Assembly: GCA_029207755.1 (NCBI GenBank)
Contig: JARCOQ010000011.1
Span: forward strand, 24,865,712 to 24,929,711
Direction of reading: 5' to 3'
DNA: 64,000 nt
DNA from: Chamaea fasciata
Lineage: Eukaryota; Chordata; Aves; Passeriformes; Sylviidae
Every line of letters begins with the position of its first letter. Within the stretch, counting starts at the first letter, position 1. Below the pieces are notes generated by a model that saw only the letters and a list, made by a program, of their open reading frames with translations, was not told where the DNA came from and made no database searches. Shown one piece after another: positions 51,278-64,000 of this stretch. Made by a program: the position numbers and the translations under genes.

Positions 51278-54200
51278 TAACCAGAGCTGCTATTTTCTCC
51301 TCTCGGTGGGTTTTCCCCTTCCAGAAGCTTTATCTATACTCTCCCGCTCCTCCTCCTTTTCTTGTACTCATCACTCCAGTTTTGGAGAGCACAATCCCCC
51401 TGGAAGCTGGCGGACGTGGAGGCATCCTGACATCCCTGGGGTCTGTGTGTCCCTGAGCCCGCCCAGCCAAGCGGTGACCTTGCCTCCCGCACCACCCCCC
51501 ATCCTCATCCTCCCTGCTGGGTTTGGAGTCACTTGAGCTGCTGGATGACTTGGCATCCCAGGGAGCCCAGGGGTACCAGCTGCAATCCGAGGGGATGCAC
51601 ACAGGTCAGTTAGCAGCTCCAACAGGCCAAGGAGGAGCAGCCAGCAGCACGCCTGAGGAGAGAGGACGTGGACACCCACCACCCCGTTACAGACACGGAG
51701 GTTTCATTCATTACAAAGCTGCATCAACTCAAGATGCTTCTGGGTCCAGATGTCGAACACTGGCTCTTTGTGAGAAGCTGAGAACCAAGGTTCATCCCGT
51801 AACAGTGCCACAAAGGTAAATCAGAGTCCTGACGTGGCTGGGGCAGCTCCGTGACAGGGTGACAGCAACCCCCCTGACCATTCAGAAATGCCACATCCCC
51901 CTTCTCTCTGTTCCTCCATCGTACACCAGCAGCTTCCTCAGGCTGCCCGGGGGTACTCCAGGGTGGGAAGGCCACTCAGCCTTCAGTGGCACAATCTGCA
52001 GCAAAGGGCAGGGAAGCTGTGCTGGAGGAGGCCCGGAGACCACCGAGGACACATCTGCCCTGGTGCAAACACACCTTCATCCATCCAGACACTTGGGCTG
52101 GACACAGGTGAAGCTGCAGCACAACAGGTCTCCAGCACGCAGCATCTCAGCTGGGTGTGGACAGCCTGGGGGTTTCGCTGCCTTGGCACCAGGCAGGGAA
52201 ATGCCAGGAATGGATGGGAAAGGGAACTGACACCGGGTTTCCACACTGGGTGAGGAGGCGGAGGAGGGGGAAACATGGCAGCAGCTGCTGTTTATTTTTT
52301 GAGTTTCTTTCCTAAGGGTTGTTCTCTGCAGTGCTGAAACAACTCTGAAAGAGGCTTTTCCAGTGCTACAAGTATATCTATTTTTGAATATTCACTAGGA
52401 GATTAAGGCAGAAGAAAGCTGTGCCTAGGGCATATACTTAGGAGGTTTGGAGAAACACCCAGGGATGCAGCTGGCCATTTATGATAAAAAGAACTCCTTT
52501 TCGCAATACGCTTTCCAACCGCTTTCTACAAATCCTCAAACCAAAGAGCAGCCCATCCCACCATCCCAGGCTCACTGCTCCAACGTGTGCAAACGTCTCA
52601 TCTGTGGCTTCAACAGGTTTGCCTGAGTCCATCCATCACTTGTTTGTGATGCCACTCCCACGCCTGCCTCTGCTGTCGCAGTGCCCAGGGCAGCTGTGTG
52701 CCAGGAGGGCTTTCCCCCGTGGCTCCCATCACCCTCACCTTCTGCTCCAGCTCCCGCCAGCCAGGCAGTTTCTCTGCTGCAATGTCCCCTCTCCACCCTG
52801 TTTTCTCCCTGCATTTTTCCAGAAGCATTGCCAAGGTAACCGGGCATCTCTCAGCACAGCCAGGAGCGACACTGCTCCCCTGACTGCTGCCACAGGCAGC
52901 TCCACCTCAGCACAGCCAAACCCCTGGGAGCACCTGCACTGCCAGAGAGCACAGGGGCTGCATCTCTCCTCCCAGACACGCCGCCCTCCTCCCATGCAGC
53001 AGGCAGTCAAAGGGAAAAGCTTCTCCCCAAGAGCCACTGTTACAACCCAAAAAACACACAGCAAAGGATGGTGAGGGCAAGGAAAAAAACCCTGCTTCCC
53101 ACTGGCCTCCCCTGGACCGATTCGTACACAGAAAAGAGATTCGCGTCTTAATGGCTGCTGGGGAATAGGCTGTCCCTGGTACCAGGGGCACATCCTGCAC
53201 ATCCCACAAAGCCCCTGCTGAGATGCTTCAGGAGGGAATCAGGGAGCAGCAACAGCAGCTCGGGCAGGCCGGAGGGGGCAGCGAGAGAGAAAAAGAGAGA
53301 GGCGCACAGCGTGGGTGATGTTAGCCAGGGGAAAAAGAAATCCACCCTGCAGAGCCCCAACCAGGACCAATCCAGGCCAAGCAGGGAATAATCTCAGACC
53401 AAATATAGCCTGTGCTGCAGCTCAGGGCTCACAGCGGCGCCGGCCTGCACTTGGCTGGGGGTGGCTGCAAAGCTCATCCCACACGGCTGCTTCCAGCCTG
53501 GCACCTCTCTCCTTCTGCTGATGCCCTCTCCTCCATCCAGGAGGGACACACCTGTGATAGGGCCGCTGCAGCCTGCTCTTCCCACACCCCAGAATGCCTT
53601 CACAAGAACTACTGCACCCTCTTGCAACTGAAAACATCTGCATCGAATAACAAGCCCACAAATAAAAGGAAAAAATGAGGTGAGCTGTTAGTTTAGGCAA
53701 AGAAGGCGCATTGTTTAAAACGATGGGGGGAGAGAGACAGCGTTTAAGACAAACCCACAAATAATTTTCAGCCCTACCATAGCTTCCTAACTAGAAAAGG
53801 ACTTGTACAGCTGTAGCAGCACCAGGACTTTGCCCAGATCCCTTAAACTAAAGTAGGGTCCCTCCCTCCTCCCTGCTACTGCTACTCGGAACTTGTGTCA
53901 GAAGACACAGGAGCAAACGCAGCCTCTCCATAAAGCAGCAAAGCGCTCAATGGGACTTCTCAGCTGCCCATGGGATGGGATGTTTCCCAGCCTTGCACCT
54001 GCAGCAAGGGTTGTGCAGACCCAGTGCTCCTCCAGGCAGAGACGGGTTGGGACCTGAGCTCTCTTGTGCCAGGATATGACCATGCCGTCACAGGTAAAGC
54101 CAGGACAGGCTCAAATTCAAGTGGGAAATTGTTATGTTTCTGCTGATCTCTCAAGAAAATCAGTGGTACTGACGTTTCAGTGGCTGAAACCAGTCTGAGA

Positions 54201-57200
54201 CACAGAAAAACACAGAGGCATCATCCTTTCCAGCAATATCACAGGTAATGAAAAAAAAAAGTCCACTTTATTTCAACCAACAGTGTATTTGAAACCGGTG
54301 CATTACCAGAAAAGGGACTTCTGTGTGTGGATGATAAAGCAGGATATATTCAAATTTCAGTAGCAAAACAGGCCTCCCTTTAGAAGACTTATCAGCGTGG
54401 AGCACACAGTGGGGCTTGCGGGTTCCTGGTCAAAACCGCTCCCCCTCCCTTCTGCCTCACCCAGGCCTCACAGAACTAAAGCTGAAAGATGTCCTTGCCC
54501 ACACCATGAGGTCTCAAAGAGTCCAAGGCACAAGAGAGCCAACACTTTGCTTGAGGAGACCATTCAGAGAGCAATATCCACACCCAGGGCTACGTCACCT
54601 AAGGGCCAAGGGCTGCAGGTGTGCATCAGTGTTGGCTCTGGTGAACGCTGAGGGAGCAGAACACATCTTTAAATACCAGCATGCAGGTGTCCGCGAACAC
54701 CAGAAATATTTACACACAGCCTGTACACCAAATCTGCTTGTTTTCCTTGAGGGAGACTCATTTTTCTCCCTTCTAGCCCACACAAAAGGGATGTAACAGG
54801 AAGGGTTACGCGAGGAGACAGTGGAAAGATGCTCAGGAGAGGGGAACCCAGGGGCACACCAATTAAACCATGACTGCTGTGGATGCACAGGAGGGGAAAT
54901 CAGAGATTGCAGCCCCTGTAATCATTGTGCACTTAGTCCCCCAATCCTAGCAGTTAATGACAACTTTCAGCCAAAAATCATGGAGCTACCCAGTCATTAA
55001 GCAAATGCTGCAAGGCTAGAGAAGGAAAAAGCACTGTGTAACCAGAGGCAATGCAGTTACGGGTCAGTAACAGAGGAGTGTCCCCAGGCACGAATCAGCT
55101 AAAGCAGCTCTGTGGCATCCGAAGAGTTTTTTTAATCTCCGCCAAGACATAAAGCCTGAGCAACTAATGCTCCCAAGCATCAGGATATTATGAGCCTCTG
55201 CCTTACATCTCCATAATAGAACAGCCACAACAGGAGATCCCACAAAAACCAAAGCAGGCTTACAAAGTCATTTACTCATCACCCTCAACACGAGACCCAG
55301 GGAGCTCTGTCTGTGCGCAGGTGCCTCTGCCTAGACAAGTCCTGGCAGTCACAAGGAGAAATTTTGGTACCGGGAAGCACCAGAGGATCGTTCTTCCCAA
55401 AAAGCTGGCTCCTGTAAACTAACGGCAATGCCAAAGCACCCAGACAGCCCAGGAGAGCCACAATCCCACCTGGCATCACACAGCTTGGCATGGCAGCACT
55501 GCCAACCCATGTGGTTGTCTTGAGGTGTCAACTGCCTGGAGAAAGTTGAGTCTTCCAACCCTACCAAGCTCCAACCAGAAGTGAAAGATCAGTGATGCAG
55601 AATGTGAGAAAGGTTTTGCAAGGAACGCAGGAGAGACAGAAAAGCCTTTCAGCAGAAGAGTGCACTTGGCAAAACTGTCATCAGGGTAACATTTCTGATT
55701 ATGCAAAGCATCGCTGCAAGGAAAGAGTACAAGGATGAAGCCTTTAGTTCTCACATTATACACCCGCCCCGATTTCATTTCCCCAAGGCCAAATGCCCAG
55801 GCTGGGCCATACCCTGTGAAGCCACTTCTCACGTGAGCAGGAAGCTCTAGAAGCTCTGTAAACAGCCACAAATCTCCCAAGCATCAGGACCCGAGTAACC
55901 TCAACCTCTACAACGTCCCCTGCTATTCCTTCTCAAGGTGCATCAGTCCACTCATTTTGCAACACCTTCTGCACTGGTTTCGACGGCAGGAATTGCAGCA
56001 CTTGCGCAGTTTGACAAAACAAGGTCTGGATCACCTTGGGGAAGTTACCCCAAATGACACGCAGTTCAGAGAAAAATAGAGGGGTTTGAAGAGCACTTGA
56101 AGACACAGCTGCTTTTTAGTAATCAGCTGGCTGTCTCCATCTCCAAGGCACTTCTAGTTAACAGCCCTGTGAGTAATATGAAGACAGACTGCACAAGCCA
56201 GGAGAGGACTGTTAATATAGCTGCAGACAGCAGCAGACAAAGCAGGAAGGCAGAGGCCAAGGCAACAAAATACTGATTGAGTCACTGGGAACTTTCTAAA
56301 AAATAGGTTGGGGACACGACTTTTTCAAGTTTCAATCACACAGACACAGCCCAAAGCCTGCCCATTAATTAAAGCAGTGCAAAAAACCTCAAAAGGCTGC
56401 CCAGGTATTTTTGAGATAAAAGCCAAGCAATGAAGCAGAACCACGCTGGACTACTGGATGTTACTCAGCCCTCACAGGGATTGTTTAATCTCACGCCTTC
56501 TCCTGCGAGCTTTGGTACCTTCCCCTCCTTCGCCCACCCATCCAGAGACTCACAAAACAAGCTATCATCAATGCCATCTACCACTGCACCTCCTGCCTAC
56601 TCAAGCAATACAAGCTGCTCCACTTGGAAGAGTAATAATGAACTCCCCAAGGGCTTTGTTTTCATTTTGAGGAAGCAGTTTGTCCTCCCTCACCCCCAAA
56701 CATCCAACTCCGTAACTTAAAAGAAGATGTTAGTCAAGAAACAGCATCACTACACAGTGTAAGAAAAACGGCTCTCAAGGCTAAGTTATTAACAGAAGAA
56801 AAATTTCTCACCTCGACAGCTGAGAAGCTTGTTTACCAATCTGTTTGAACCACTCCTCTGCAGCATCTCACCAGGAGATGCTCTTCCAAGCCCTACTGAG
56901 AGCCACATCTGTGCTCTGTCCACTCCCCCTTCCCAAACTATAAATCCACTCTCCCAGTGGATTTCCAACACTCTCCTCCCCAACTTCTCACTGCAATAAA
57001 GCTCCAGCCACCACGTGAGCGTCTCTTTCCTTTCCACAATGTTAAGACCTGCCAACAGTTGGCAGCAGCAAAATTAAATAAGAACTAATCACCACATTGG
57101 GCTTTTCAGTCAATAAAACTGTATTACTTCTTCAACTATTACCTGTTCAATTTAGGATGTAAGTGTAGATTTGTAGCCCCCAGCCAGCAAAGGAATAGCC

Positions 57201-59642
57201 AACACCGGTGCTAAGGCAAGAAAAATACAAAATCCCCTATGTACATGCACAGTTCATTCCCACTCGGCTCTGCAGAGGCCAAGCCACTGAAGCTACAATA
57301 AACGGAGTATTCCAGATTTCCTGCTCACAGAGTCATACTTGCACACACAAAATTAGAGTTCTCCTGGCCTAGTTTCTCCTTTCTAGAACGTCAGAAGAAA
57401 AAGCAGCCATTCGGTACCCTCTCCACAAACACGAAATGTGGGAGCTCCGAGCCTATAAGGAACACAGACACCAACCTGGATAAAAATGGTTTTTTCCAAC
57501 CAAAACGATGCAGTTGTAGCACTGCAAATGGTGGGTCCCACTGCCCAAGGCGCAGCAGTGATACTAGGAGAGGACAATGATGACATGTATAAAATTAACC
57601 TTCCTCTAATGTTGCGTGTCAGAGCAGCCCAGGCCAAGGAAAAGCCACCCACAAGCTACACGTTTTCATCAATCAAAACAAGAAGGGTCCGAGCCTCCTT
57701 CCCACTCCTTCAAAAGCACGGCTAGCAACATGGTGAGTCCATCTCTCCTGATGTCACTCGAGGAAAGGGCAGCCAGTTTTGACCCGAGCCTAATGAAAAC
57801 GAGCACGTGGCCTGCGCGTGCCTCAGCACGGTAAGAAAATGCTGAGATATTCAATAACCCTCAAGACAACACAAATGTGCCTGTTCTTCATCTGAAGTTA
57901 ATTTCCCTCCAAAGCAGCCATCCCTCTCACCCTTTTAAAGCTCTACAGCACTTTCCACAGATCACCGGGACAGGCTTCGCGAATTGTCTGCAGCTGTCTG
58001 ACGAGCCCACCTTCCAGCTCACAGAAGACTGTTCATCTAGAAGAGCCAGAAGCCAATGAGGGCAGAAGTACCAGCAAAAGCAGGACTGCTAAGAGAACCC
58101 CAAGGTTTTCAATGCCTTGCTAGATGAATGCAGCCTCAGCGCCATCAACCCCCCCAACACACGCCTAATTCATGCACGCAACTTCAAGGGGGCAATATAT
58201 AAAAGGCTTGGCTGAGCTCAGTGTCTCTAAAAAGCTGCAGTGCCAATTATAAATCACATCTATAGCCCCCAGAAGATCTGAAGTCACTACCAGTATTGTA
58301 CGGCACTTCTTCGGATGCAGACATCAATTAGAGCCCAGCAGCTGGACGCTCTCCTCACTGGAAGTCATTTGTGTAGCTTCAGACCAGGAAGATATCATTC
58401 CTAAATGTTTAGATCTCTTCCCTCTGAGAAACAGAGTTTTGACCTTGGCCAGCAAATGTTTGCATGGAGCTGAAATCGTTACCTACCACTAAAACACTGT
58501 CAAAGGTTTATGGGGTCTCAGAGGAGTTGGTTTAATTACTTACCAAGGCAGCTGTTTTGGGAACTACAGCCTTTAACATCCCAGTCCTGGAGATGCACTG
58601 TGTGAAGCCTGGCTGCTGCCAAGCTCGTGCCAAGAGAAGGGAGCACCCTCTCGCACACAGGCAAACATTCAGTCTCCCACAGCAGGTCACGCTTGCGGCT
58701 GCGTCCGTGTGTGTGTCCAGGAGTGACAGAAGCCAGCCTGCGCCTTCCTGAGGCACTGCTGGACACTCCAGCTTCTGCAGCCCTCACAGGAGGCTGCTGG
58801 GGTCACAATCTGGGACCACCTCTGTCGAGGAATGACAGCCTTGCTCCCTCCTTGCAGTGAGAGCTGCGGCCGGAGGGATGGCTTAAAACAGGAGAACGTC
58901 TCACTCCCAGGGGCATTTTGGAGCAAGAAAAGAAAAGCAATCTTAAAACTTTCGCTTTTTTAAACTGCGATGATTTTGTACCTCTTATGTCTATTTTGCA
59001 GTCATAGCTGTGGGCTGAGCTGACCAGAAAACCTGTCAGGGATGAAAGGGTTGTTGCGTGAACAGCCCACAGACTACAGCCTCCAACAGCAGAGATGCGA
59101 GCAACAACCAACACGCAGCCAGGCATGTAGGCATACATTCCAGAAATCCCCGAATCCCAGATTAAAGCAGGTGCCATTACTTTTCAATATTTTCTTGTCC
59201 CTAGACACATGTCTGGAGAAACACCACCTCCCTGCTGGATTCAGTCGAGAGTTTCTCACATCAGCCCAGTTTTCACAGATCATCTGGAGATGGAGTTATC
59301 TCCTGGTTTCATGCTTTTCAAAGGGTTTACCCACAGCTTGTCACTTGTCATCACTTGGCTCGGCAAGGGCTGGTTAGCAAGAAAGGCATAACTCTCCAGT
59401 GGCAGTCGTTTCAAGAAAGGACAATATGGGGAACAAATCACTTTGAATTACTGAGCAGAACTCTGCAGGATAGACTAGAAAAATCCCAAACCCCACAACT
59501 ATACCAACAAGCTGCCAAAACCTTGTACTATAAACTCACTTTTACATTGAATTGTCTTTGACAAAGCAGCAAAATTATTAAAAGAAATATCAAATATATG
59601 TTAATTTGCATGTTTCAACTTAGAAACATGTCCCACCCAAGA
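51278..59642. other. Intron upstream of the kinase exon
   Basis: Mostly unique sequence. Overlapping open frames of up to 197 codons (plus strand 52481-53074) lie in a GC-rich, stop-poor region and match no known protein. A minus-strand donor-like site at 58538-58543 is described as a finding. Confidence 0.55.
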
Positions 59643-59708
59643 GTTGTGGGGAAGGGGAAAGGAAGTTGTGGGGAAGGGGAAAGGAAGTTGTGGGGAAGGG
59701 GAAAGGAA
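59643..59708 (+). repeat. Three perfect tandem copies of a 22-bp purine-rich unit
   Basis: The unit GTTGTGGGGAAGGGGAAAGG plus AA is repeated three times without a mismatch at 59643, 59665 and 59687. Perfect identity implies a recent expansion, and the copy number is probably variable between individuals. It lies in the intron upstream of the kinase exon, with no associated gene. Confidence 0.95.
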
Positions 59709-62700
59709 GGCTTCTCATCACTTTTCCTGTCTCCAGCAATGTCAGACCAGCAGGAAGTCTAAAAGGCTGGTTATGACAGACACTCAAACTGGGTGAAAAA
59801 CAAGGTCCCACAGCAAAAAGCAAGCTCCTGCCTGATCCACGCCAAAAAAACCAGCCTAAAATCAGGGTTGATCCACAGTTGCTGAAGTGACTTGAAAGAT
59901 TTTTTTTTTGCCAGGGTGTGAAGTATTTCCCATAGCAAGTCTTTCGTTTTTCTTGGTGCCTTCCTACATTGTGAAAGAGTCTCAGAAATTGGGGGAAATG
60001 CTTTTTATTTCAAACCCCAATGCCCCGAATTACTAAACTTGGCAGGGGCACACAGGTTATTTAGTTTAGCTCGTCTGATATCTGCATTACAACAGCACTC
60101 TGGATGAGACAAAGTTGGAGGCATGTTTCTCCCAGACACCCCAGGAAGATGTGCAGGTTTTGCTTTGCAAGTCATCTTGATGTCCCATAAACCCAACCAC
60201 CTCATTTTGCTTTACAGTACCAGTTGTGCTCCCTGTCAAATTAGAGCCCTGTGACACCTCCCTGCCTTGGGAGCTCTCTGCTAGCTCTGCTCCCTGCAAC
60301 CAGCTGTGACATTATCGGGCTTCTTGCAGAGCTCCACAGTTTTTTAATAGTTCACACAAGCAGGCTGAAAACGGTAATATAAACACACAGAGAGCAGCTA
60401 AACAAGCCCTGTAAGACCACAGGGACCAGCCTGCTGAAGACCCGTACAAGACAGGGAAACAAGGCAGGTGGGGAAGCCCATAATAATTGGAATTTCAAGA
60501 GAAAAATCAGACCAAACCCTCCTGGAGGCACAAGGTGCCAGCATCCACCAGCCACCCATCTCAGCCTTGCCCACAGTCAGGGATGGGGCAGCTCTTCAGG
60601 CCCACCTCCTCCCACCCAAGAGAGACACTGCACATCCCCACCAGGATTTGGCCCGTAGTCATAAATGTGAGATTAATCATGAGTGTTTAAGGGGATGAGA
60701 AACATTAGTAACTGCTTCTAAATTAATTGCCGTTATTGTTATTTGATTTGCTAAACTCTCTGGGGCTAGATTTTATTTTAGAAAACTATGAACATATCAT
60801 ATTAATCAAAATAAATAGTCTTGATTTATTTATTTCTGCTGTATCTACTCCTCTTTAAGCTTGGCAACTCACCGCATTCTTTCCATCCTGTGAACGAAAA
60901 AGAACAGGGGCTTTGCTTTATTATTACTTTAACGGAACCTCTACGAAGCTCAGCAGCTCTGTGAGTTTAAATCACGGCAAAACTATGAAGGAGGACAAGT
61001 GCAAGGCTGGGGCTGGTTTCCACACTCTGCAGGCATCAGCTTTGCACTGGGAGCCCACCAGCAGAGTCACACCACACAGTCCAAGCAAATCAGATCTATT
61101 CCCCCATAATTTAGGCATCCAAAGAGTTGAAAGACACCCTACCAGGTTCCAAGAGGGGCTATCCCAGTGCGAGGCACATTTCTTGCAGAGAAAATCCTGC
61201 TAGCAAGGAAGAAGTTTAATCTCCTCGAGCCAGATTTCGCTCTTTCTGAATCCTCTGGAAGTTGGGTCAGCATCCTTCCCCCTCTCCTAATCCCCTGCCC
61301 TCGGCTTTAGCAATGCAGCAATGCCTCTGCCAGCAAACTAAAAGGAAAAGCCCTCACATATACTATGCCGAAGAATATTAACCTTGTGTTCCACAGAATA
61401 TTAAGTGGATTACATCTACAGCCTCCCAGGAGAAAAACGTTGATTTCCATGGATCTTGCGCTAGTATTCAGCCCTGTTAGTTTTCCCTACCAGCCTAACG
61501 TTAGTCATGACGATTTCCCATTAATTAGCGCAGAGCCCAACTGGCTTGACAGACCAAGCAATGAGAGCAAGGGTGGGACTTCTCCATGGCCACGAGGCAG
61601 ACCGGACCACTGTGGCACAGCTGCTGCACAGGAACACATACTAGGTGAAGAACAAAGCCAGCTTTGGGGCTTTCTTGGATGCCTTCCTGGTGGCCTCACC
61701 CTTGAACGCCAACATCTCTTTGTAAAGGCGACGGAATAGAAAACTGCTGACATCGTTTGAGACACGCCCTGAGGCACAGCAAACACGGAGAGAAGGATGT
61801 TTCTGGCCTCTGGGGAATTGTGGTGGGGGAAGAACTCGACAGAAGCTTGAGGTGCCTGTTCTCACACCCAGAAAGGAGCCCTGACCCCAGGCTGGAGGGG
61901 AATACCACCTCCCAAGGGTGAACCCACCACGCCTGGGTGCTCCCCACCCAAGGGGACTGCACCACCAGCAGCATCTCTCCCAAACACCCTCCTCAGCACA
62001 GAAGTCCAGCCCTCTGCCCCCTCTAGAACCGTTCAAACCGCTGCAAAGTGCCGCCAGCTGACTTTACTAGAGTTTTACGCTTTCTTCGCGGAGGTGTCAA
62101 TGACTCTGCAAAGGCACACGACTGGGATAAGCAGCTTTAATGCCATTAAAATGCTTATGATTAGGAGAAACGAGAGAGCCCTGCAAGGGCCAGACTCTCA
62201 GAGGGCAGCACATCCACTGCAGCTCATGTGAGAGGAGTGTAAGTTACTCGGCACGGAGTAAGCAAGATCAAAGACACTCCAGAAAGATGCAACCCACTGA
62301 CAGCGATGCAAACTCAGGCCAAGCTTTACTGAGTATTTCACAACAGGCCAATGAGTTGAAAAGGCCACACGGGGTGTTCTGATGCTACACCAAGGAAGGA
62401 AGGAAAGGAAACCTCAGGACACGTGTTTTGCTCCTGACATAACACAGGACCAAGAATTCAGCTTTGGTTGATGCAAGGAGACGTTCATGCTTTCTACTGA
62501 TACCTTGTTGGTCTGTGCAGGGAAAAGAAACACTTCTCTGCTGCAATTCCCAGGCTCCATCCTCTTCTTTATAGTTCCTAGAGTAATTTCAATTCTACAC
62601 AATAAACAGCAGAACAGATAAGAAAAGCCTTATCAGATGAAGTAGCTTACAGCTTCCCACATGGGTAAGACAGAGAGCTAATGGCTACAGAAGCAGATAA

Positions 62701-63535
62701 GGATGCTCATAACCAGAAATCAAATCCACGTGTTTCAGCGACAACACACCGCCACAGAAAGCAAAATAAACAGTACAACAAACTTCGCTAGGCCACCCTA
62801 AATCCTCAGAAAGCATCACTTTATCCCTCCTTGCAGACCCAGCTGGCCCATCACCATCTCTCCTGGCCAGAAAGGGGGGGAGACGCTGCAGTTTCATTGT
62901 AAGCCAAATGCAGCATGTGCTCAGCTGAGCTCTGATCTACCTTACAGCCCCAGGCTACAGTAAGGAAGACAAACTACTACAAAACCAAGAGGCTTTTGCA
63001 ATCCTTTCCTCCTCTGAAGACCTGTGCTGAAAAGCAATATTCATTATGCGGGGAAACCAACCCAACTGTCAGCTTTCCCAGACCGCAAGGGATGTAAAGC
63101 CAGGATGGACTTTTTGTTCAGGCTAACAGCAAGTACCATGCAACTGCAATCCCTTTAGCATCCATCCCACGGCCCAAACGCCAGTGCCACATCTCATCAC
63201 TGCCAGAGACCCAGGTTGTTCAGTAAAGTCCAAATTCATGGCAAGCTGCTGGCAGTACAGTTGCACCCTGGGGTCCCCATATCACTTAGTCTAAACCAGA
63301 GACACAGAATGTGATGATCCTCACCACTGAGCTGCTCCAACAGCTCTAACCTGTTGGGTATTATCTCTTCATCTGAGTCATCTCCTGAAAATTGACGCCT
63401 GCAAGTTATTTCCCTTCCCTCACGTCCCAAACATCACTCTGTGTTGGCAAGTATACAAGAAATGCATTTATCCAAAGGAATTTGCTCATCAAGGCTTGCA
63501 GACACTAAAACCACAGGTTATCTAATCTTAGGAGA
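59709..63535. other. Intron upstream of the kinase exon
   Basis: Unique sequence with an AT-rich stretch at about 60710-60850 and a short GGAAGGAAGGAAAGG run near 62394. No exon, RNA gene or transposon was recognised. Confidence 0.55.
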
Positions 63536-63770
63536 GCATAGTTTAATGGCTACAACACGGGATGAGAGGCCAAAGGGTCTGACTTCTACTCCGAGCTCTG
63601 CCAGGGCTGCATGGCTTACCCGTGAATCTAAGGAAGATGTTTGATCCCTCCTCACCTTGATTTCCCCTGCTCTGAGGCTCTCCTAGCGCTCCTTCCCTCA
63701 CAGGGGATCTCATATATAAAATCCTCACGAGCATGTGAAAGGAGTTGTGGATCTCCAGATGTGTACATAA
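63536..63770 (+). mobile_element. Probable ancient MIR-type (tRNA-derived, core) SINE
   Basis: The segment follows the order of a MIR element. A tRNA-like head has an A-box-like ATAGTTTAATGGCTACAACA and a B-box-like GGTCTGACTTCTACTCC. Next comes GAGCTCTGCCAG, matching the GGCTCTGCCA hallmark, then a GCTGCATGGCTTACCCGTGA core resembling the CTGTGTGACCTTGGGCAAGT core. A TTTCCCC...CCCTCACAGGGG stretch and a GTGAAAGGAGTTGTGGATCTCCAGATG tail region follow. Every part is diverged and indels are frequent, as expected for an insertion predating modern birds. It was recognised by eye; a repeat-library alignment would settle it. Confidence 0.55.
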
Positions 63771-64000
63771 GGAAAAGTCTGACAGAGTGGAGAAGCAGCA
63801 CTGGCCAAGGAGCCTGGAGACACATCCTCTCCAGTGTGCTCCACACACTCCACATCTGTGCTTAGAGAAACATACGAACCCTTTCCCCCTGCTACAGGGA
63901 AGGGAAAAAAACAGTAATTTCCTTTTTCTGGAGAAAGCTCAGAGAAAAGACTAAATTCTGCATCTCTTAAGTCAAGGAAATCATTCAAGATTCTCCCACC

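Noticed and set aside
52481..53074. 197-codon plus-strand open frame
   Set aside because: GC-rich stop-poor region with competing frames on both strands; no known motif.

Overview
The window reads as intronic DNA from a vertebrate, almost certainly a bird. The avian call rests mainly on two diverged CR1 LINE 3' ends, each finishing in the CR1 terminal octamer type (ATTCTGTG), plus low overall interspersed-repeat density. There is no bacterial-style gene packing: no operons, no ribosome-binding-site spacing, and no long ORF that looks selected. Species cannot be named from the sequence alone.

Only one coding segment can be supported: a 66-base minus-strand exon at 50300-50365 with clean splice sites on both sides. 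It encodes 22 residues of the N-terminal glycine-rich (ATP-binding) loop of a germinal-centre-kinase of the MAP4K4/MINK1/TNIK group. The stretch [16 protein letters not shown] carries Leu where MAP4K4 and MINK1 have Val (VEVVGNG), so TNIK is the best assignment. The gene is read right to left. Bases 50366-64000 are therefore intron upstream of this exon (intron 1 if this is exon 2), and bases 1-50299 are intron downstream (intron 2). No further kinase exon was recognised in either intron, which fits the very long 5' introns of this gene in vertebrates.

Layout: 1-11608 unique intronic sequence; 11609-11890 a TTG microsatellite abutting a minus-oriented CR1; 11890-12165 a small CpG-rich patch; 12166-48012 mostly unique intron with CpG-rich patches (about 20420-20640 and 30643-30895), homopolymer tracts, a CA microsatellite and AT-rich segments that look like conserved-element candidates; 48013-48131 a plus-oriented CR1; 50052-50072 a G12A9 tract; 50300-50365 the exon; 51094-51277 a 184-base uninterrupted purine microsatellite; 59643-59708 a perfect triplicated 22-mer; 63536-63770 a probable ancient MIR-type SINE.

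No novel multi-gene system is visible. The most useful leads are the pyrimidine tracts that bracket the exon on the transcribed strand, a possible alternative 5' exon in phase with the kinase exon (donor at 58543), and several CpG-rich or TAAT-rich patches that could be regulatory. All of these need expression or conservation data that could not be consulted here.
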